From positions 2,914,001 through 2,978,000 of the forward strand of contig NZ_SNWG01000001.1 in the NCBI RefSeq assembly GCF_004362195.1: a DNA stretch of 64,000 nucleotides, read 5' to 3'. Below are positions 1 to 9,340 of the stretch, one piece after another. Numbering within the stretch: the first letter of the stretch is position 1; each line of letters opens with the position of its first letter. The notes under the pieces were generated by a model. That model had not been told where the DNA came from. It did not search any database and saw only the letters and a list, made by a program, of their open reading frames with translations. Position numbers and translations under genes: made by a program. Source of the stretch: Microbacterium sp. BK668 (GTDB taxonomy: Bacteria > Actinomycetota > Actinomycetes > Actinomycetales > Microbacteriaceae).

Positions 1-834
1 CAGATCACGATGGCCGAGGACATCGGCGTCGGCGGCCGCGCAGGCTACTACGACGGCGTCGGCGCGGCACGCGACGTCATCCAGAACCATCTCCTGCAGC
101 TCATGGCGCTCACCGCGATGGAGGAGCCGATCACGTTCGGCGCGGCCGACCTCCGCGCCGAGAAGGAGAAGGTCCTCGCGGCGGTGACCCTGCCGGAGGA
201 CCTGTCCCTGGCCGCCGCGCGGGGCCAGTACGCCGGCGGGTGGCAGGGCGGCCAGAAGGTGCTCGGCTTCCTCGAGGAGGAGGGCATGGCCGCCGACTCG
301 ACGACCGAGACCTACGCGGCCATCAAGCTCGAGGTCAACACGCGCCGCTGGGCCGGCGTGCCGTTCTACCTCCGTACCGGCAAGCGCCTGGGCCGGCGGG
401 TGACCGAGATCGCGGTCGTCTTCAAGCGTGCTCCGCAGCATCTCTTCTCGCGCAGCCAGACGTCGGAGCTCGGCCAGAACGCCCTGGTCATCCGCGTCCA
501 GCCCGACGAGGGCGTGACGCTGCGCTTCGGCTCGAAGGTGCCGGGAGCCGGCACGCAGGTGCGTGACGTGACGATGGACTTCGGCTACGGGCACGCCTTC
601 ACCGAGGCCAGCCCCGAGGCGTACGAGCGCCTCATCCTCGACGTCCTGCTCGGCGACCCGCCGCTGTTCCCGCGGCACGAGGAGGTCGAGCTCTCGTGGA
701 AGATCCTCGATCCCTTCGAGCGATTCTGGGCGACGCAGGGCGGCCCGCTCGACCAGTACGCGCCCGGCTCGTGGGGCCCCGCATCCGCGGACGAGCTCCT
801 CGCGCGCGACGGACGGACCTGGAGGCGGCCGTGA
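1..834 (+). CDS. zwf: Glucose-6-phosphate 1-dehydrogenase, C-terminal part
   Basis: Catalyses NADP-dependent oxidation of glucose-6-phosphate, the entry step of the oxidative pentose-phosphate pathway. The frame is open from the first base of the window, so the N-terminal half, with the Rossmann fold and catalytic His, lies outside. The visible 277 residues are the C-terminal domain: I recognise the TYAAIKLEVNTRRWAGVPFYLRTGKRL block that lines the active site and structural NADP site. The family is about 500 residues, so just over half is seen. The stop overlaps the GTG start of opcA (GTGA), so translation of the two is probably coupled. The identity of the family is clear. Confidence 0.95.
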   Translation, partial: QITMAEDIGVGGRAGYYDGVGAARDVIQNHLLQLMALTAMEEPITFGAADLRAEKEKVLAAVTLPEDLSLAAARGQYAGGWQGGQKVLGFLEEEGMAADSTTETYAAIKLEVNTRRWAGVPFYLRTGKRLGRRVTEIAVVFKRAPQHLFSRSQTSELGQNALVIRVQPDEGVTLRFGSKVPGAGTQVRDVTMDFGYGHAFTEASPEAYERLILDVLLGDPPLFPRHEEVELSWKILDPFERFWATQGGPLDQYAPGSWGPASADELLARDGRTWRRP

Positions 835-1778
835 TCATCGAACTCCCCGACACCAACGTCAGCAAGATCTCGCGGGCGCTCATCGACGTCCGCGAGGAGG
901 GCGGGGCGGTCGCCCTCGGCCGCGTCCTCACGCTCGTCATCGTCACGGGCCACGGCGCCGAGGAAGAGGCCATCGAGGCCGCGAACGACGCCTCGCGCGA
1001 GCACCCGATGCGCGTCATCGTGCTGATGGTCGGCAAGGACGGCGATCCCCGCCTCGACGCGCAGATCCGCGTGGGCGGCGACGCCGGCGCGAGCGAGGTC
1101 GTCGTGCTGCAGGCCTTCGGCGACGCCGCCTCGAACATCGAGAGCCTCGTGACCGGGCTCCTCCTGCCGGACGCCCCCGTCGTGGTCTGGTGGCCCGATT
1201 ATCCGCCGGAGATCCCGTCGGCCTCACCGCTCGGGCGCATCGCGCAGCGGCGGATCACGGATGCCTCGACCCGCCCGTACGACGCGCACCGCCTGTCGGC
1301 ACTCGGCGAGAACCACGAGCCCGGCGACACCGACCTCGCATGGACACGCCTCACGCACTGGCGCGAGCAGCTCGCGGCGGTGCTCGACCAGCCGCCGTAC
1401 GAGCCGATCACCGCGATCGAGGTGCGCGGCGCGAGCAGCTCCCCCTCGACGGCCCTGCTGGCGGCATGGCTGCGGCTCATGCTCGACGTCCCGGTCGACT
1501 GGCGCTACCTGCCGCCGGACGAGTGGCACGACGGCATCAAGTCGGTGCGCCTCGTCCGGGAGAGCGGCGACATCGTGCTCGAGCGCTCGAGCCCCGCGAT
1601 CGCGTGCCTCTATCAGCCCGGCCAGCCCGACCACGACCTGGTCCTCCCCCGCCGGACGCTGCGCGAATGCCTCGCGGAGGAGCTTCGACGGCTCGACCCC
1701 GACCTCCTGTATGGTCGAGTGATCACCGAGGGGTGGCAGCTGCTGGGGCCGCCCGAACCGACGGAGGCAAATGGCTGA
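831..1778 (+). CDS. opcA: Glucose-6-phosphate dehydrogenase assembly protein OpcA
   Basis: OpcA is needed for assembly or activation of G6PD in cyanobacteria and actinobacteria; this is family knowledge. The 315-residue product starts IIELPDTNVSKIS, the usual OpcA N-terminus, and contains the conserved WWPDYPPEIP segment near residue 123. I chose the GTG at 831 because it overlaps the zwf stop as GTGA and matches the family start; the reading frame is open further upstream, but only inside zwf. It sits between zwf and pgl, the normal actinobacterial order. Confidence 0.93.
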   Translation: MIIELPDTNVSKISRALIDVREEGGAVALGRVLTLVIVTGHGAEEEAIEAANDASREHPMRVIVLMVGKDGDPRLDAQIRVGGDAGASEVVVLQAFGDAASNIESLVTGLLLPDAPVVVWWPDYPPEIPSASPLGRIAQRRITDASTRPYDAHRLSALGENHEPGDTDLAWTRLTHWREQLAAVLDQPPYEPITAIEVRGASSSPSTALLAAWLRLMLDVPVDWRYLPPDEWHDGIKSVRLVRESGDIVLERSSPAIACLYQPGQPDHDLVLPRRTLRECLAEELRRLDPDLLYGRVITEGWQLLGPPEPTEANG

Positions 1779-2556
1779 GTTCTACACCGAGAAGCGCGTG
1801 GTGATCAGCCCCGATCCCGCGACTCTGGCTGACTCGGTGGCGGCGCGGTTCCTCAGCCGACTGGTCAAGATCACCTCCGACGGCCGCCCGGCGCACATCT
1901 CCCTGACCGGCGGCTCGATGGGCTCCGCGGTGCTCGCGGCCGCCGCACGCCATCCCAAGCTCGCGAAGGTCGACTGGTCGCTCGTCCACTTCTGGTGGAG
2001 CGACGAGCGGTTCGTCCCCCGTGATGATCCCGAGCGCAACGAGAAGCAGGCGCGCGACGCCCTGCTCGACGGTCTCGACATCCCCGCCGCCAACATCCAC
2101 GCCGCCGCCGCGAGCGACGAGACCCGAGATCTGGATGCCGCCGCCGCCGACTACGCGCGCGAGCTCGCCCGGTTCCGCCCGGAGGGGAGCGCCGACGCGT
2201 GGCCGTCGTTCGACATCTGCTTCCTCGGTGTCGGGCCGGACGCGCACATCGCCTCGCTCTTCCCCGACCGCGAGGAGATCCGCGTGACCGATCAGGCGGT
2301 GCTGCCGGTGCGGGACTCCCCCAAGCCCCCGCCGGACCGCGTGACGATGACCCGTCCGGTGATCAACTCCTCGCAGCGCGTGTGGCTCGTCCTGGCCGGC
2401 ACCGACAAGGCGTCGGCGCTCGGCCTCGCCCTCGCCGGCGCGAGCTACCAGAGCGTTCCCGCGGCCGGTGCCAAGGGCCGCCGCCGGACGATCTTCTTCG
2501 TCGACGAGGCCGCGGCGTCGCAGGTTCCGGTCGAGCTCATCACCGGCGAATACTGA
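1771..2556 (+). CDS. pgl: 6-phosphogluconolactonase
   Basis: Hydrolyses 6-phosphogluconolactone to 6-phosphogluconate, the second pentose-phosphate step. The 261-residue protein has the DevB/NagB-type sugar-phosphate isomerase fold: SLTGGSMG near residue 48, WSDERFVPRDDPERN near 76, and the FLGVGPDAHIASLFP block near 151 typical of DevB. The ATG start lies 8 bases inside opcA, giving a three-gene translationally linked unit with zwf. A perfect 16-bp hairpin follows the stop by 16 bases. Confidence 0.93.
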   Translation: MAEFYTEKRVVISPDPATLADSVAARFLSRLVKITSDGRPAHISLTGGSMGSAVLAAAARHPKLAKVDWSLVHFWWSDERFVPRDDPERNEKQARDALLDGLDIPAANIHAAAASDETRDLDAAAADYARELARFRPEGSADAWPSFDICFLGVGPDAHIASLFPDREEIRVTDQAVLPVRDSPKPPPDRVTMTRPVINSSQRVWLVLAGTDKASALGLALAGASYQSVPAAGAKGRRRTIFFVDEAAASQVPVELITGEY

Positions 2557-2572
2557 CGACGGCGCAGGCCGC

Positions 2573-2610
2573 ACGAAGAAGGACCGCGCCGGAGCGCGGT
2601 CCTTCTTCGT
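2573..2610. terminator. Bidirectional terminator between pgl and rbpA
   Basis: A perfect 16-bp inverted repeat (2573-2588 with 2595-2610, arm ACGAAGAAGGACCGCG, 6-base loop). It separates two convergent transcripts. Each arm ends in A/T-rich bases, so each strand gets a short U-rich 3' side (CCTTCTTCGT on the plus strand), which suits termination from both directions. Confidence 0.85.
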
Positions 2611-2638
2611 CGTATGGGTGTGCGGCGGCGGAGCGGAC

Positions 2639-2995
2639 TCAGTCCTCGCCGCGGCGCTCGCGCAGCTGCTGCAGCGCGTCGCCGAGCAGGGCCTCGGCCT
2701 CTTCCTCCGTGCGGCGCTCCTTCACGTACGCGAGGTGGGTCTTGTACGGCTCGGTCTTGGCCACCGCCGGCGGATTGTCCTTGTCGCGCCCGGCGGGAAG
2801 ACCCGAGTGCGGGGAGTCGATGACATCGGGGATCTCCTCCTCGGGGATCCCGGCGGCGAAGTACCGGACGGTCTCATTGCCGAGTGCGTCCCAGTACGAG
2901 ATCGCGACGCGCTCGGCGTGGAATCCGTGGTCCTGCTCGCCCATCGGGCCCGCGCCGACGCGCGTGCCGCGGATCGCGTTGCCTCCGGTGGCCAT
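2639..2995 (-). CDS. rbpA: RNA polymerase-binding protein RbpA
   Basis: RbpA binds RNA polymerase and the principal sigma factor and stabilises open complexes in actinobacteria. The 118-residue product has the hallmark central RVGAGP...ERVAISYWDALGNE segment with the following VRYFAAG strand, and the acidic helical sigma-interaction domain at the C-terminus (ERRTEEEAEALL). The ATG at 2995 shares its A with the secG stop (TGATG), so it is the distal gene of a tpiA-secG-rbpA run. Confidence 0.95.
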   Translation of the reverse strand: MATGGNAIRGTRVGAGPMGEQDHGFHAERVAISYWDALGNETVRYFAAGIPEEEIPDVIDSPHSGLPAGRDKDNPPAVAKTEPYKTHLAYVKERRTEEEAEALLGDALQQLRERRGED

Positions 2996-3243
2996 CAGAT
3001 CCCCTGGAACTTCGTGATCAGACCGAGAGCCACGATCGACACGAACCACGCGAGGGCCAGGATGATGGTGAACCGGTTGAGATTGCGCTCCGCCAGGCCC
3101 GACGAGCCGAGCGACGAGGTGAGGCCACCGCCGAACATGTCGGACAGGCCGCCGCCCCGACCCTTGTGGAGCAGGATGAGGAGGGTCAGCAGGAGACTCG
3201 TGATGCCGAGGAGCACCTGCAGGACGAACTCGAGGATCTGCAC
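2995..3243 (-). CDS. secG: Preprotein translocase subunit SecG
   Basis: Small membrane subunit of the SecYEG translocon. The 82-residue product has two hydrophobic helices (about residues 3-24 and 59-77) separated by the typical glycine-rich HKGRGGGLSDMFGG loop and the SGLAERNLNR segment before the second helix. The start is the GTG at 3243, which gives the normal SecG N-terminus (VQILEFVLQ); longer upstream reading would enter the hairpin repeats. Gene order pgk-tpiA-secG is common in actinobacteria. Confidence 0.94.
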   Translation of the reverse strand: MQILEFVLQVLLGITSLLLTLLILLHKGRGGGLSDMFGGGLTSSLGSSGLAERNLNRFTIILALAWFVSIVALGLITKFQGI

Positions 3244-3282
3244 AGTCGTGAAAGCCTTTCGCCGCGATCGACGGGGATCGCA

Positions 3283-3345
3283 CGAACATCGGAGCGCGAC
3301 CGGGGGTCGCACCGCGAACATCGGAGCGCGACCCTTCGGTCGCAC
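3283..3345 (-). repeat. Tandem duplicated hairpin between tpiA and secG
   Basis: A 19-bp direct repeat (3283-3301 and 3315-3333, period 32) carries the left arm of an 8-bp stem; the right arms are at 3305-3312 and 3338-3345. In the minus-strand transcript both copies fold as GUGCGACC...GGUCGCGC with one G-U pair, loops of 3 and 4 bases. They sit after tpiA and before secG, so they may set the ratio of glycolytic to secG-rbpA message by partial termination or by protecting 3' ends. This role is inference. Confidence 0.55.
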
Positions 3346-3368
3346 AAGGGACGAGTATACCGGGCGGG

Positions 3369-4178
3369 TCAGACTCCGACGTGCTTCTGATAGCGGATGA
3401 TCGCCGCGAACTCGTCCACGACGAGGCTCGCACCGCCCACCAGGGCACCGTCCACGTCGGGCTCCCGCATGAAGCTCGCGATGTTCCCGGACTTGACCGA
3501 TCCGCCGTACAGGATGCGGGTGCGCTCCGCCGCCTCCTGGCCGAGCCTCTCGGCCACCACGTGCCGGAGCTTCGCGCAGACGTCCTGGGCCTGCTCGGGC
3601 GTCGCCGCCTGCCCCGAGCCGATCGCCCAGACCGGCTCGTACGCCACGACGATCTCCGCATCCGCCTTCAGGTCCTTGAGCGCGACATCCAGCTGCCCGA
3701 CCGGCACGGCGCTCGCACCGAACTTCTCGAGATCCTCCGCCGTCTCGCCGACGCAGATGACCGGAACGAGCCCGTGGCGGAGGGCCGCCTGGGTCTTCGC
3801 GGCGACGACCTCGTCGGTCTCAGCGTGATACTGCCGGCGCTCGGAGTGCCCGATGATCACGTAGCGGCACTGCAGCTTCGAGAGGAAGGCGCCGGAGATC
3901 TCGCCCGTGTACGCGCCGGAATCCTGCGCCGAGAGGTCCTGGGCGCCGAGGCCGAAGGGGATCTTGTCAGCGTCGAGGAGGGTCTGCACGGTTCGCAGGT
4001 CGGTGTACGGCGGGAAGACCGCCACCTCGACGGAGCCGTCCTCGTGCTTGGCGTCCTTGAGGGTCCAGTGGAGCTTCTGGACGAACGCGACCGCCTGCAG
4101 GTGGTCGAGGTTCATCTTCCAATTGCCCGCGATGAGCGGGAGACGCGGCCGCTGAGCCGGTCGATCGGTCACTGCCAT
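3369..4178 (-). CDS. tpiA: Triosephosphate isomerase
   Basis: Interconverts dihydroxyacetone phosphate and glyceraldehyde-3-phosphate. The 269-residue TIM barrel shows GNWKMN (catalytic Lys) near residue 17, VIIGHSERR (catalytic His) near 113, AYEPVWAIGSG (catalytic Glu) near 188 and LYGGSVK for phosphate binding. The ATG lies 10 bases inside the end of pgk, so it is probably coupled to it in the gap-pgk-tpiA run. Confidence 0.97.
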   Translation of the reverse strand: MAVTDRPAQRPRLPLIAGNWKMNLDHLQAVAFVQKLHWTLKDAKHEDGSVEVAVFPPYTDLRTVQTLLDADKIPFGLGAQDLSAQDSGAYTGEISGAFLSKLQCRYVIIGHSERRQYHAETDEVVAAKTQAALRHGLVPVICVGETAEDLEKFGASAVPVGQLDVALKDLKADAEIVVAYEPVWAIGSGQAATPEQAQDVCAKLRHVVAERLGQEAAERTRILYGGSVKSGNIASFMREPDVDGALVGGASLVVDEFAAIIRYQKHVGV

Positions 4179-5383
4179 CCGAGGACCTCCAGTCCGGGGA
4201 GCTTCTTGCCCTCGAGGAATTCGAGGCTCGCGCCTCCGCCCGTCGAGATGTGCCCGAACTGGTCGTCCGAGAACCCGAGCTGGCGGACGGCTGCGGCGGA
4301 GTCGCCCCCGCCGACGACGCTGAGCCCGTCGACCTCGGTGAGGGCCTGCGCGATCGCCTTGGTGCCCGCCGCGAAGGGAGCCATCTCGAACACGCCCATG
4401 GGCCCGTTCCAGAAGACGGTCGTCGACGAGCGGATGGCGTCCGCGAACGCACCCGCGGTCTGCGGCCCGATGTCGAGTCCGAGGGCCTCGGGGCCCACCG
4501 GGGTGTCTTCGATCCTGTCGGCGTCCGTCTCGGCGCGTTCGGCGTCGGCGGAGAACGCCGCTGCGACCACGGTGTCGACGGGCAGGATGAGCTCGACGCC
4601 CTTCTCCTGCGCTGTCGACATGTACCCCTTGACCGTCTCGATCTGGTCCTCCTCGAGGAGGCTCTTGCCCACCTTGTAGCCCTGCGCCGCGAGGAAGGTG
4701 AACATCATCCCGCCGCCGACGAGGATCTTGTCGGCGCGAGGGAGCAGATGCGCGATGACGCCGAGCTTGTCGCTGACCTTCGATCCGCCCAGCACGACCG
4801 TGTACGGGCGCTCCGGGTTCTCGGTGAGGCGATCGAGGACGTCGACCTCCTTCTCGATGAGGTATCCGGCAGCCGACGGCAGAAGCTGGGCGAGGTCGTA
4901 CACGGATGCCTGTTTGCGGTGGACGACGCCGAAGCCGTCGGAGACGAGCACATCGCCGAGCTGAGCGAGCTCCTCAGCGAACGCACGCCGCGCCGCGTCA
5001 TCCTTCGCCGTCTCGCCCGGGTTGAAGCGGAGGTTCTCGATGACCGCGACGTCGCCGTCCTCCAGCGCCTGCACCGCCTCGCGGGCGGACTCGCCCACCG
5101 TGTCGCGGGCGAACGCGACGGGCTTGCCGAGGAGCTCGGAGAGCCGCTGGGCGACCGGTGCGAGGCTGTACGCAGGATCGGGGGCGCCGTCGGGACGGCC
5201 GAGGTGAGAGCACACGACGACGCGGGCGCCGTGATTGATGAGAGCGTTCAGCGTGGGGAGCGTGGCCCGCACACGGCCGTCGTCCGTGATGACCTCGCCC
5301 TGAAGAGGGACGTTGAGGTCAGCACGGACGATGACACGCTTGCCGGCCAGCGAACCCAGCGAATCGAGGGTGCGCAGAGCCAT
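4169..5383 (-). CDS. pgk: Phosphoglycerate kinase
   Basis: Transfers phosphate from 1,3-bisphosphoglycerate to ADP in lower glycolysis. The 404-residue protein has the N-terminal RADLNVPL substrate loop, CSHLGRPDG, the hinge segment VLGGSKVSDK and the C-terminal nucleotide site with GPMGVFE and VGGGDSAAA. It begins 6 bases after gap and overlaps tpiA. Length is normal for the family. Confidence 0.97.
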   Translation of the reverse strand: MALRTLDSLGSLAGKRVIVRADLNVPLQGEVITDDGRVRATLPTLNALINHGARVVVCSHLGRPDGAPDPAYSLAPVAQRLSELLGKPVAFARDTVGESAREAVQALEDGDVAVIENLRFNPGETAKDDAARRAFAEELAQLGDVLVSDGFGVVHRKQASVYDLAQLLPSAAGYLIEKEVDVLDRLTENPERPYTVVLGGSKVSDKLGVIAHLLPRADKILVGGGMMFTFLAAQGYKVGKSLLEEDQIETVKGYMSTAQEKGVELILPVDTVVAAAFSADAERAETDADRIEDTPVGPEALGLDIGPQTAGAFADAIRSSTTVFWNGPMGVFEMAPFAAGTKAIAQALTEVDGLSVVGGGDSAAAVRQLGFSDDQFGHISTGGGASLEFLEGKKLPGLEVLGWQ

Positions 5384-5389
5384 GATCGA

Positions 5390-6442
<1,053 letters not shown>

Positions 6443-6459
6443 TCAGACGAGTGGACAAC

Positions 6460-6490
6460 GGCGTCCCGGCGGGGCGCCCGCCGGGACGCC
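6460..6490 (-). terminator. Terminator after sodA
   Basis: A perfect 14-bp GC-rich stem (6460-6473 with 6477-6490) with a 3-base loop lies 7 bases beyond the sodA stop and upstream of gap. There is no U-tract, as is usual for actinobacterial hairpins, so termination strength is uncertain. Confidence 0.75.
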
Positions 6491-6497
6491 GCACTTG

Positions 6498-7124
6498 CTA
6501 TGACAGTACCAGCAGGCCCGTCGTCTTCTCGCGGGCGGCCGCGAAGCGCTCCTGCACGTTCTGCCAGTTCGCGATGTTCCAGACGGCCTTGACGTAGTCG
6601 GCCTTGACGTTGAGGTAGTCGAGGTAGAAGGCGTGCTCCCACATGTCGAGCTGGAAGACCGGGACGGTGCCCTGCGCCGTGTTCGACTGCTGGTCGAACA
6701 GCTGCTGGATGATCAGCTGCCGGCCGATCGGATCCCAGCTCAGGACAGCCCAGCCCGACCCCTGGATGCCGGTCGCCGCGGCGGTGAAGTGCGCCTGGAA
6801 CTCCTCGAATCCGCCGAAGAACTCGTCGATCGCCGCCGCGAGCTCGCCCTCGGGCTGTCCGCCTCCGTCCGGCGAGAGGTTCGTCCAGAAGATGGAGTGG
6901 TTCACGTGGCCGCCAAGGTTGAACGCGAGGTCCTTCTCGAGCTTGTTGACGTTCGCGAGGTTGCCGCTCTCCCGCGCCTCGGCCAGCTGCTCCAGCGCGG
7001 TGTTCGCGCCTGCCACATAGGTCGCATGGTGCTTGTCGTGGTGCAGCTGCATGATCTTGCCGCTGATGTGCGGCTCCAGCGCGGCGTAGTCGTAGGGGAG
7101 GTCGGGCAGCGTGTACTTCGCCAT
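6498..7124 (-). CDS. sodA: Superoxide dismutase, Mn/Fe type
   Basis: Converts superoxide to peroxide and oxygen. The 208-residue protein carries the metal ligands of the Mn/Fe family: His28 in LHHDKHH, His76 in NHSIF, Asp160 and His164 in DMWEHAF. Metal preference cannot be read from these. No signal peptide is visible. I chose the ATG at 7124 because it gives the standard [16 protein letters not shown] start and is preceded by a purine-rich AGGAAGAAGAG. It is transcribed alone, followed by a strong hairpin. Confidence 0.96.
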   Translation of the reverse strand: MAKYTLPDLPYDYAALEPHISGKIMQLHHDKHHATYVAGANTALEQLAEARESGNLANVNKLEKDLAFNLGGHVNHSIFWTNLSPDGGGQPEGELAAAIDEFFGGFEEFQAHFTAAATGIQGSGWAVLSWDPIGRQLIIQQLFDQQSNTAQGTVPVFQLDMWEHAFYLDYLNVKADYVKAVWNIANWQNVQERFAAAREKTTGLLVLS

Positions 7125-7286
7125 GGTCTCTTCTTCCTGTCGGCGCTGCGCCAGGGGATCCCCGGCGTCCAGCGAGGGTGACGAGTTCATCCTAGTGAGG
7201 GGCAACGCACCGCCAGAGGGGTTGCTTCCCCGCGCGACAGCCGGGTAGACGCGCGTCACCGCGGCCGTTCGGGTCGAGGCATCCAT

Positions 7287-7374
7287 CCGCGATCCGTCCG
7301 CGATCCGTGCGCGATCAGCCTGCGATCCGTGCGCGATCAGCCCGCGTTCGATCTGCGTTCGGTCTGCGTTCAGT
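7287..7374. repeat. 11-bp degenerate tandem repeat over the whiA stop
   Basis: Eight consecutive 11-base units run from 7287 to 7374. The first two are identical (CCGCGATCCGT), the third and fifth are identical (GCGCGATCAGC), and the last three drift to CTGCGTTC. The array covers the whiA stop codon at 7370-7372 and extends into the region between whiA and sodA. An 11-base period puts each unit on the same face of the helix. Confidence 0.8.
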
Positions 7375-8347
7375 CTGCGGCGCCGGCGGGGACCGCCGAC
7401 TCTGTGCCGGGCAGGCCCTCGGCCTCCGCCTTCTTGTCGGCCATGGCGAGGAGGCGCCGGATGCGGCCGGCCACAGCATCCTTCGTGAGAGGAGGATCGG
7501 CGTGGTGGCCGAGCTCGTCGAGGCTCGCGTCCCGGTGCGCGAGACGCAGGTCGCCGGCCTGCTTGAGGTGATCGGGCACGTCGTCTCCGAGGATCTCCAG
7601 GGCCCGCTCCACCCGAGCGCACGCGGCGACCGCGGCCTGCGCCGAACGACGGAGGTTGGCGTCGTCGAAGTTGACCAGGCGGTTCACGCCGGCGCGGACC
7701 TCGCGCCGCTGGCGCAGCTGGTCCCATTCGGCGGCGGCGCGGACGGCGCCCATGGCGGCCAATGCCTGGCGGATCGCCTCGGCCTCCCGCACGACGACAC
7801 GGGGGACGCCGCGGACCTCGCGGGCCTTCGCCGCGATTCCCAGACGGTGCGCAGCGCCGACGAGCGCCATCGCCGCTTCGCCGGACGGGCAGGAGATCTC
7901 CAGGGCGGCGGAGCGACCGGGCTCGCTCAGCGAGCCCGAGGCGAGGAAGGCGCCGCGCCACACGGCGGCGAGGTCGGGTCGGGCGCCCGTCGTGAGCTTG
8001 TTCGGCAGGCCCCGCACCGGACGACGGCGCTGGTCGAGGAGGCCCGTCTGCCGGGCCAGGGTCTCGCCCCCTTCGATGACGCGCACGGCGTAATGGCTGC
8101 CGCCTCGCCCTCCGGAGCCCTGCACGTGCACGAGCTCGGGACGCACGCCGTAGATCTCGACGAGATCGCGCGCGACGCGACGGGCGAGGACGTCGGAGTC
8201 GAGCTCCGCCTCGACAGCGACGCGGTTGGCGATGGAGTGCAGACCGCCCGAGAAGCGCAGCAGCGACGTGAGCTCAGCGACGCGCGCCGTGGGCCTCGGG
8301 TCGCGGACGGCGGTCAGCTCGGCTTTGACGTCGGCGGTCAGCGACAC
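7370..8347 (-). CDS. whiA: DNA-binding protein WhiA
   Basis: WhiA is a LAGLIDADG-derived transcription factor with a C-terminal helix-turn-helix; in streptomycetes it controls sporulation septation, and it is also conserved in non-sporulating actinobacteria. The 325-residue product starts [10 protein letters not shown] and has the GAFLASGSL core near residue 122 and the C-terminal [19 protein letters not shown]...[22 protein letters not shown] region expected for the DNA-binding part. It lies 40 bases after rapZ. Confidence 0.95.
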   Translation of the reverse strand: MSLTADVKAELTAVRDPRPTARVAELTSLLRFSGGLHSIANRVAVEAELDSDVLARRVARDLVEIYGVRPELVHVQGSGGRGGSHYAVRVIEGGETLARQTGLLDQRRRPVRGLPNKLTTGARPDLAAVWRGAFLASGSLSEPGRSAALEISCPSGEAAMALVGAAHRLGIAAKAREVRGVPRVVVREAEAIRQALAAMGAVRAAAEWDQLRQRREVRAGVNRLVNFDDANLRRSAQAAVAACARVERALEILGDDVPDHLKQAGDLRLAHRDASLDELGHHADPPLTKDAVAGRIRRLLAMADKKAEAEGLPGTESAVPAGAAD

Positions 8348-8387
8348 GGGACTCCTCGCGATAGGGCTTCGGGAACGAGGGTCTAGC

Positions 8388-9272
8388 CTACTCGCGGCCC
8401 AGGTCGCGGTGCTTGACCCGGACGGTCACACCGGGCACTTGGGCGAGCCGGGCGGCGAGCTCCTTCGCCATGACGACGGAGCGGTGCTTGCCTCCCGTGC
8501 AGCCGATCGCGACGACCGAATGCCGCTTGTTCTCTCGCTGGTAGCCCTCCAGCACGGGGGCCAGCGCAGAGGCGTACGCCTCGAGGAACTCCCGCGCCCC
8601 CTCCTGCCCGAGCACGTACTCGCGCACGGCGTCGTCCTCCCCCGTGAACGGGCGCAGGCTCTCGTCCCAGAACGGGTTCGGCAGGAAGCGCATGTCGGCC
8701 ACGATGTCGGCGTCCGGCGGCAGACCGTACTTGAATCCGAAGCTCTGGATCGTGACGGCGTGCTTGGCCTGACCCTCCTGCGCGAAGAGGTCGACGATCT
8801 GAGTCGCGAGCTGGTGGATGTTGTAGCCCGACGTGTCGACGATCATGTCGGCCCCCTCCCGCACCGGAGCGAGGGCGTCGCGCTCGCGCCGGATCCCGTC
8901 GAGGATCGTCCCGTCGCTCTGCAGCGGGTGCGGCCGGCGCACCGACTCGAAGCGGCGCACGAGCACGTCGTCCGAGGCATCCAGGAACAGCACGCGCAGG
9001 TGCTGCTTGGCGTCGCGCAGCGCGCGCGTGACCTCGGGAAGCTCGCGGAAGAGGTCGCGCCCGCGCACGTCGACGACGACCGCGACACGCGGCAGGGCGC
9101 CGCCGGCGAGGCCGGAGAGGTCGAGCAGGGGTTTGAGCATCTGCGGAGGCAGATTGTCGACGACGTACCAGCCGAGATCCTCCAGGGCGTCGGCCGCCGT
9201 CGAGCGGCCGGCGCCGGACATGCCCGTGACGATCAGGACCTCGCCGGCGTCCTGCGGCTCCTCCTGCGTCAT
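8388..9272 (-). CDS. rapZ: RNase adapter protein RapZ / nucleotide-binding YvcJ family
   Basis: P-loop protein of the RapZ/YvcJ family. In E. coli RapZ controls decay of the GlmZ small RNA; the role in actinobacteria is not settled. The 294-residue protein shows a Walker [10 protein letters not shown] near residue 17, DNLPPQ shortly after, and the C-terminal CTGGKHRSV motif near residue 253 with the VKHRDLGRE end. It stands between uvrC and whiA, the usual neighbourhood, but the yvcK gene often found between rapZ and whiA is not there. Confidence 0.93.
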   Translation of the reverse strand: MTQEEPQDAGEVLIVTGMSGAGRSTAADALEDLGWYVVDNLPPQMLKPLLDLSGLAGGALPRVAVVVDVRGRDLFRELPEVTRALRDAKQHLRVLFLDASDDVLVRRFESVRRPHPLQSDGTILDGIRRERDALAPVREGADMIVDTSGYNIHQLATQIVDLFAQEGQAKHAVTIQSFGFKYGLPPDADIVADMRFLPNPFWDESLRPFTGEDDAVREYVLGQEGAREFLEAYASALAPVLEGYQRENKRHSVVAIGCTGGKHRSVVMAKELAARLAQVPGVTVRVKHRDLGRE

Positions 9273-9340
9273 GACCCACCCCCGTCGTCCGGATCAGCCT
9301 ACCGACTCCGCACCGGGCGATTCGCCGCTCGCAGCGCGCG

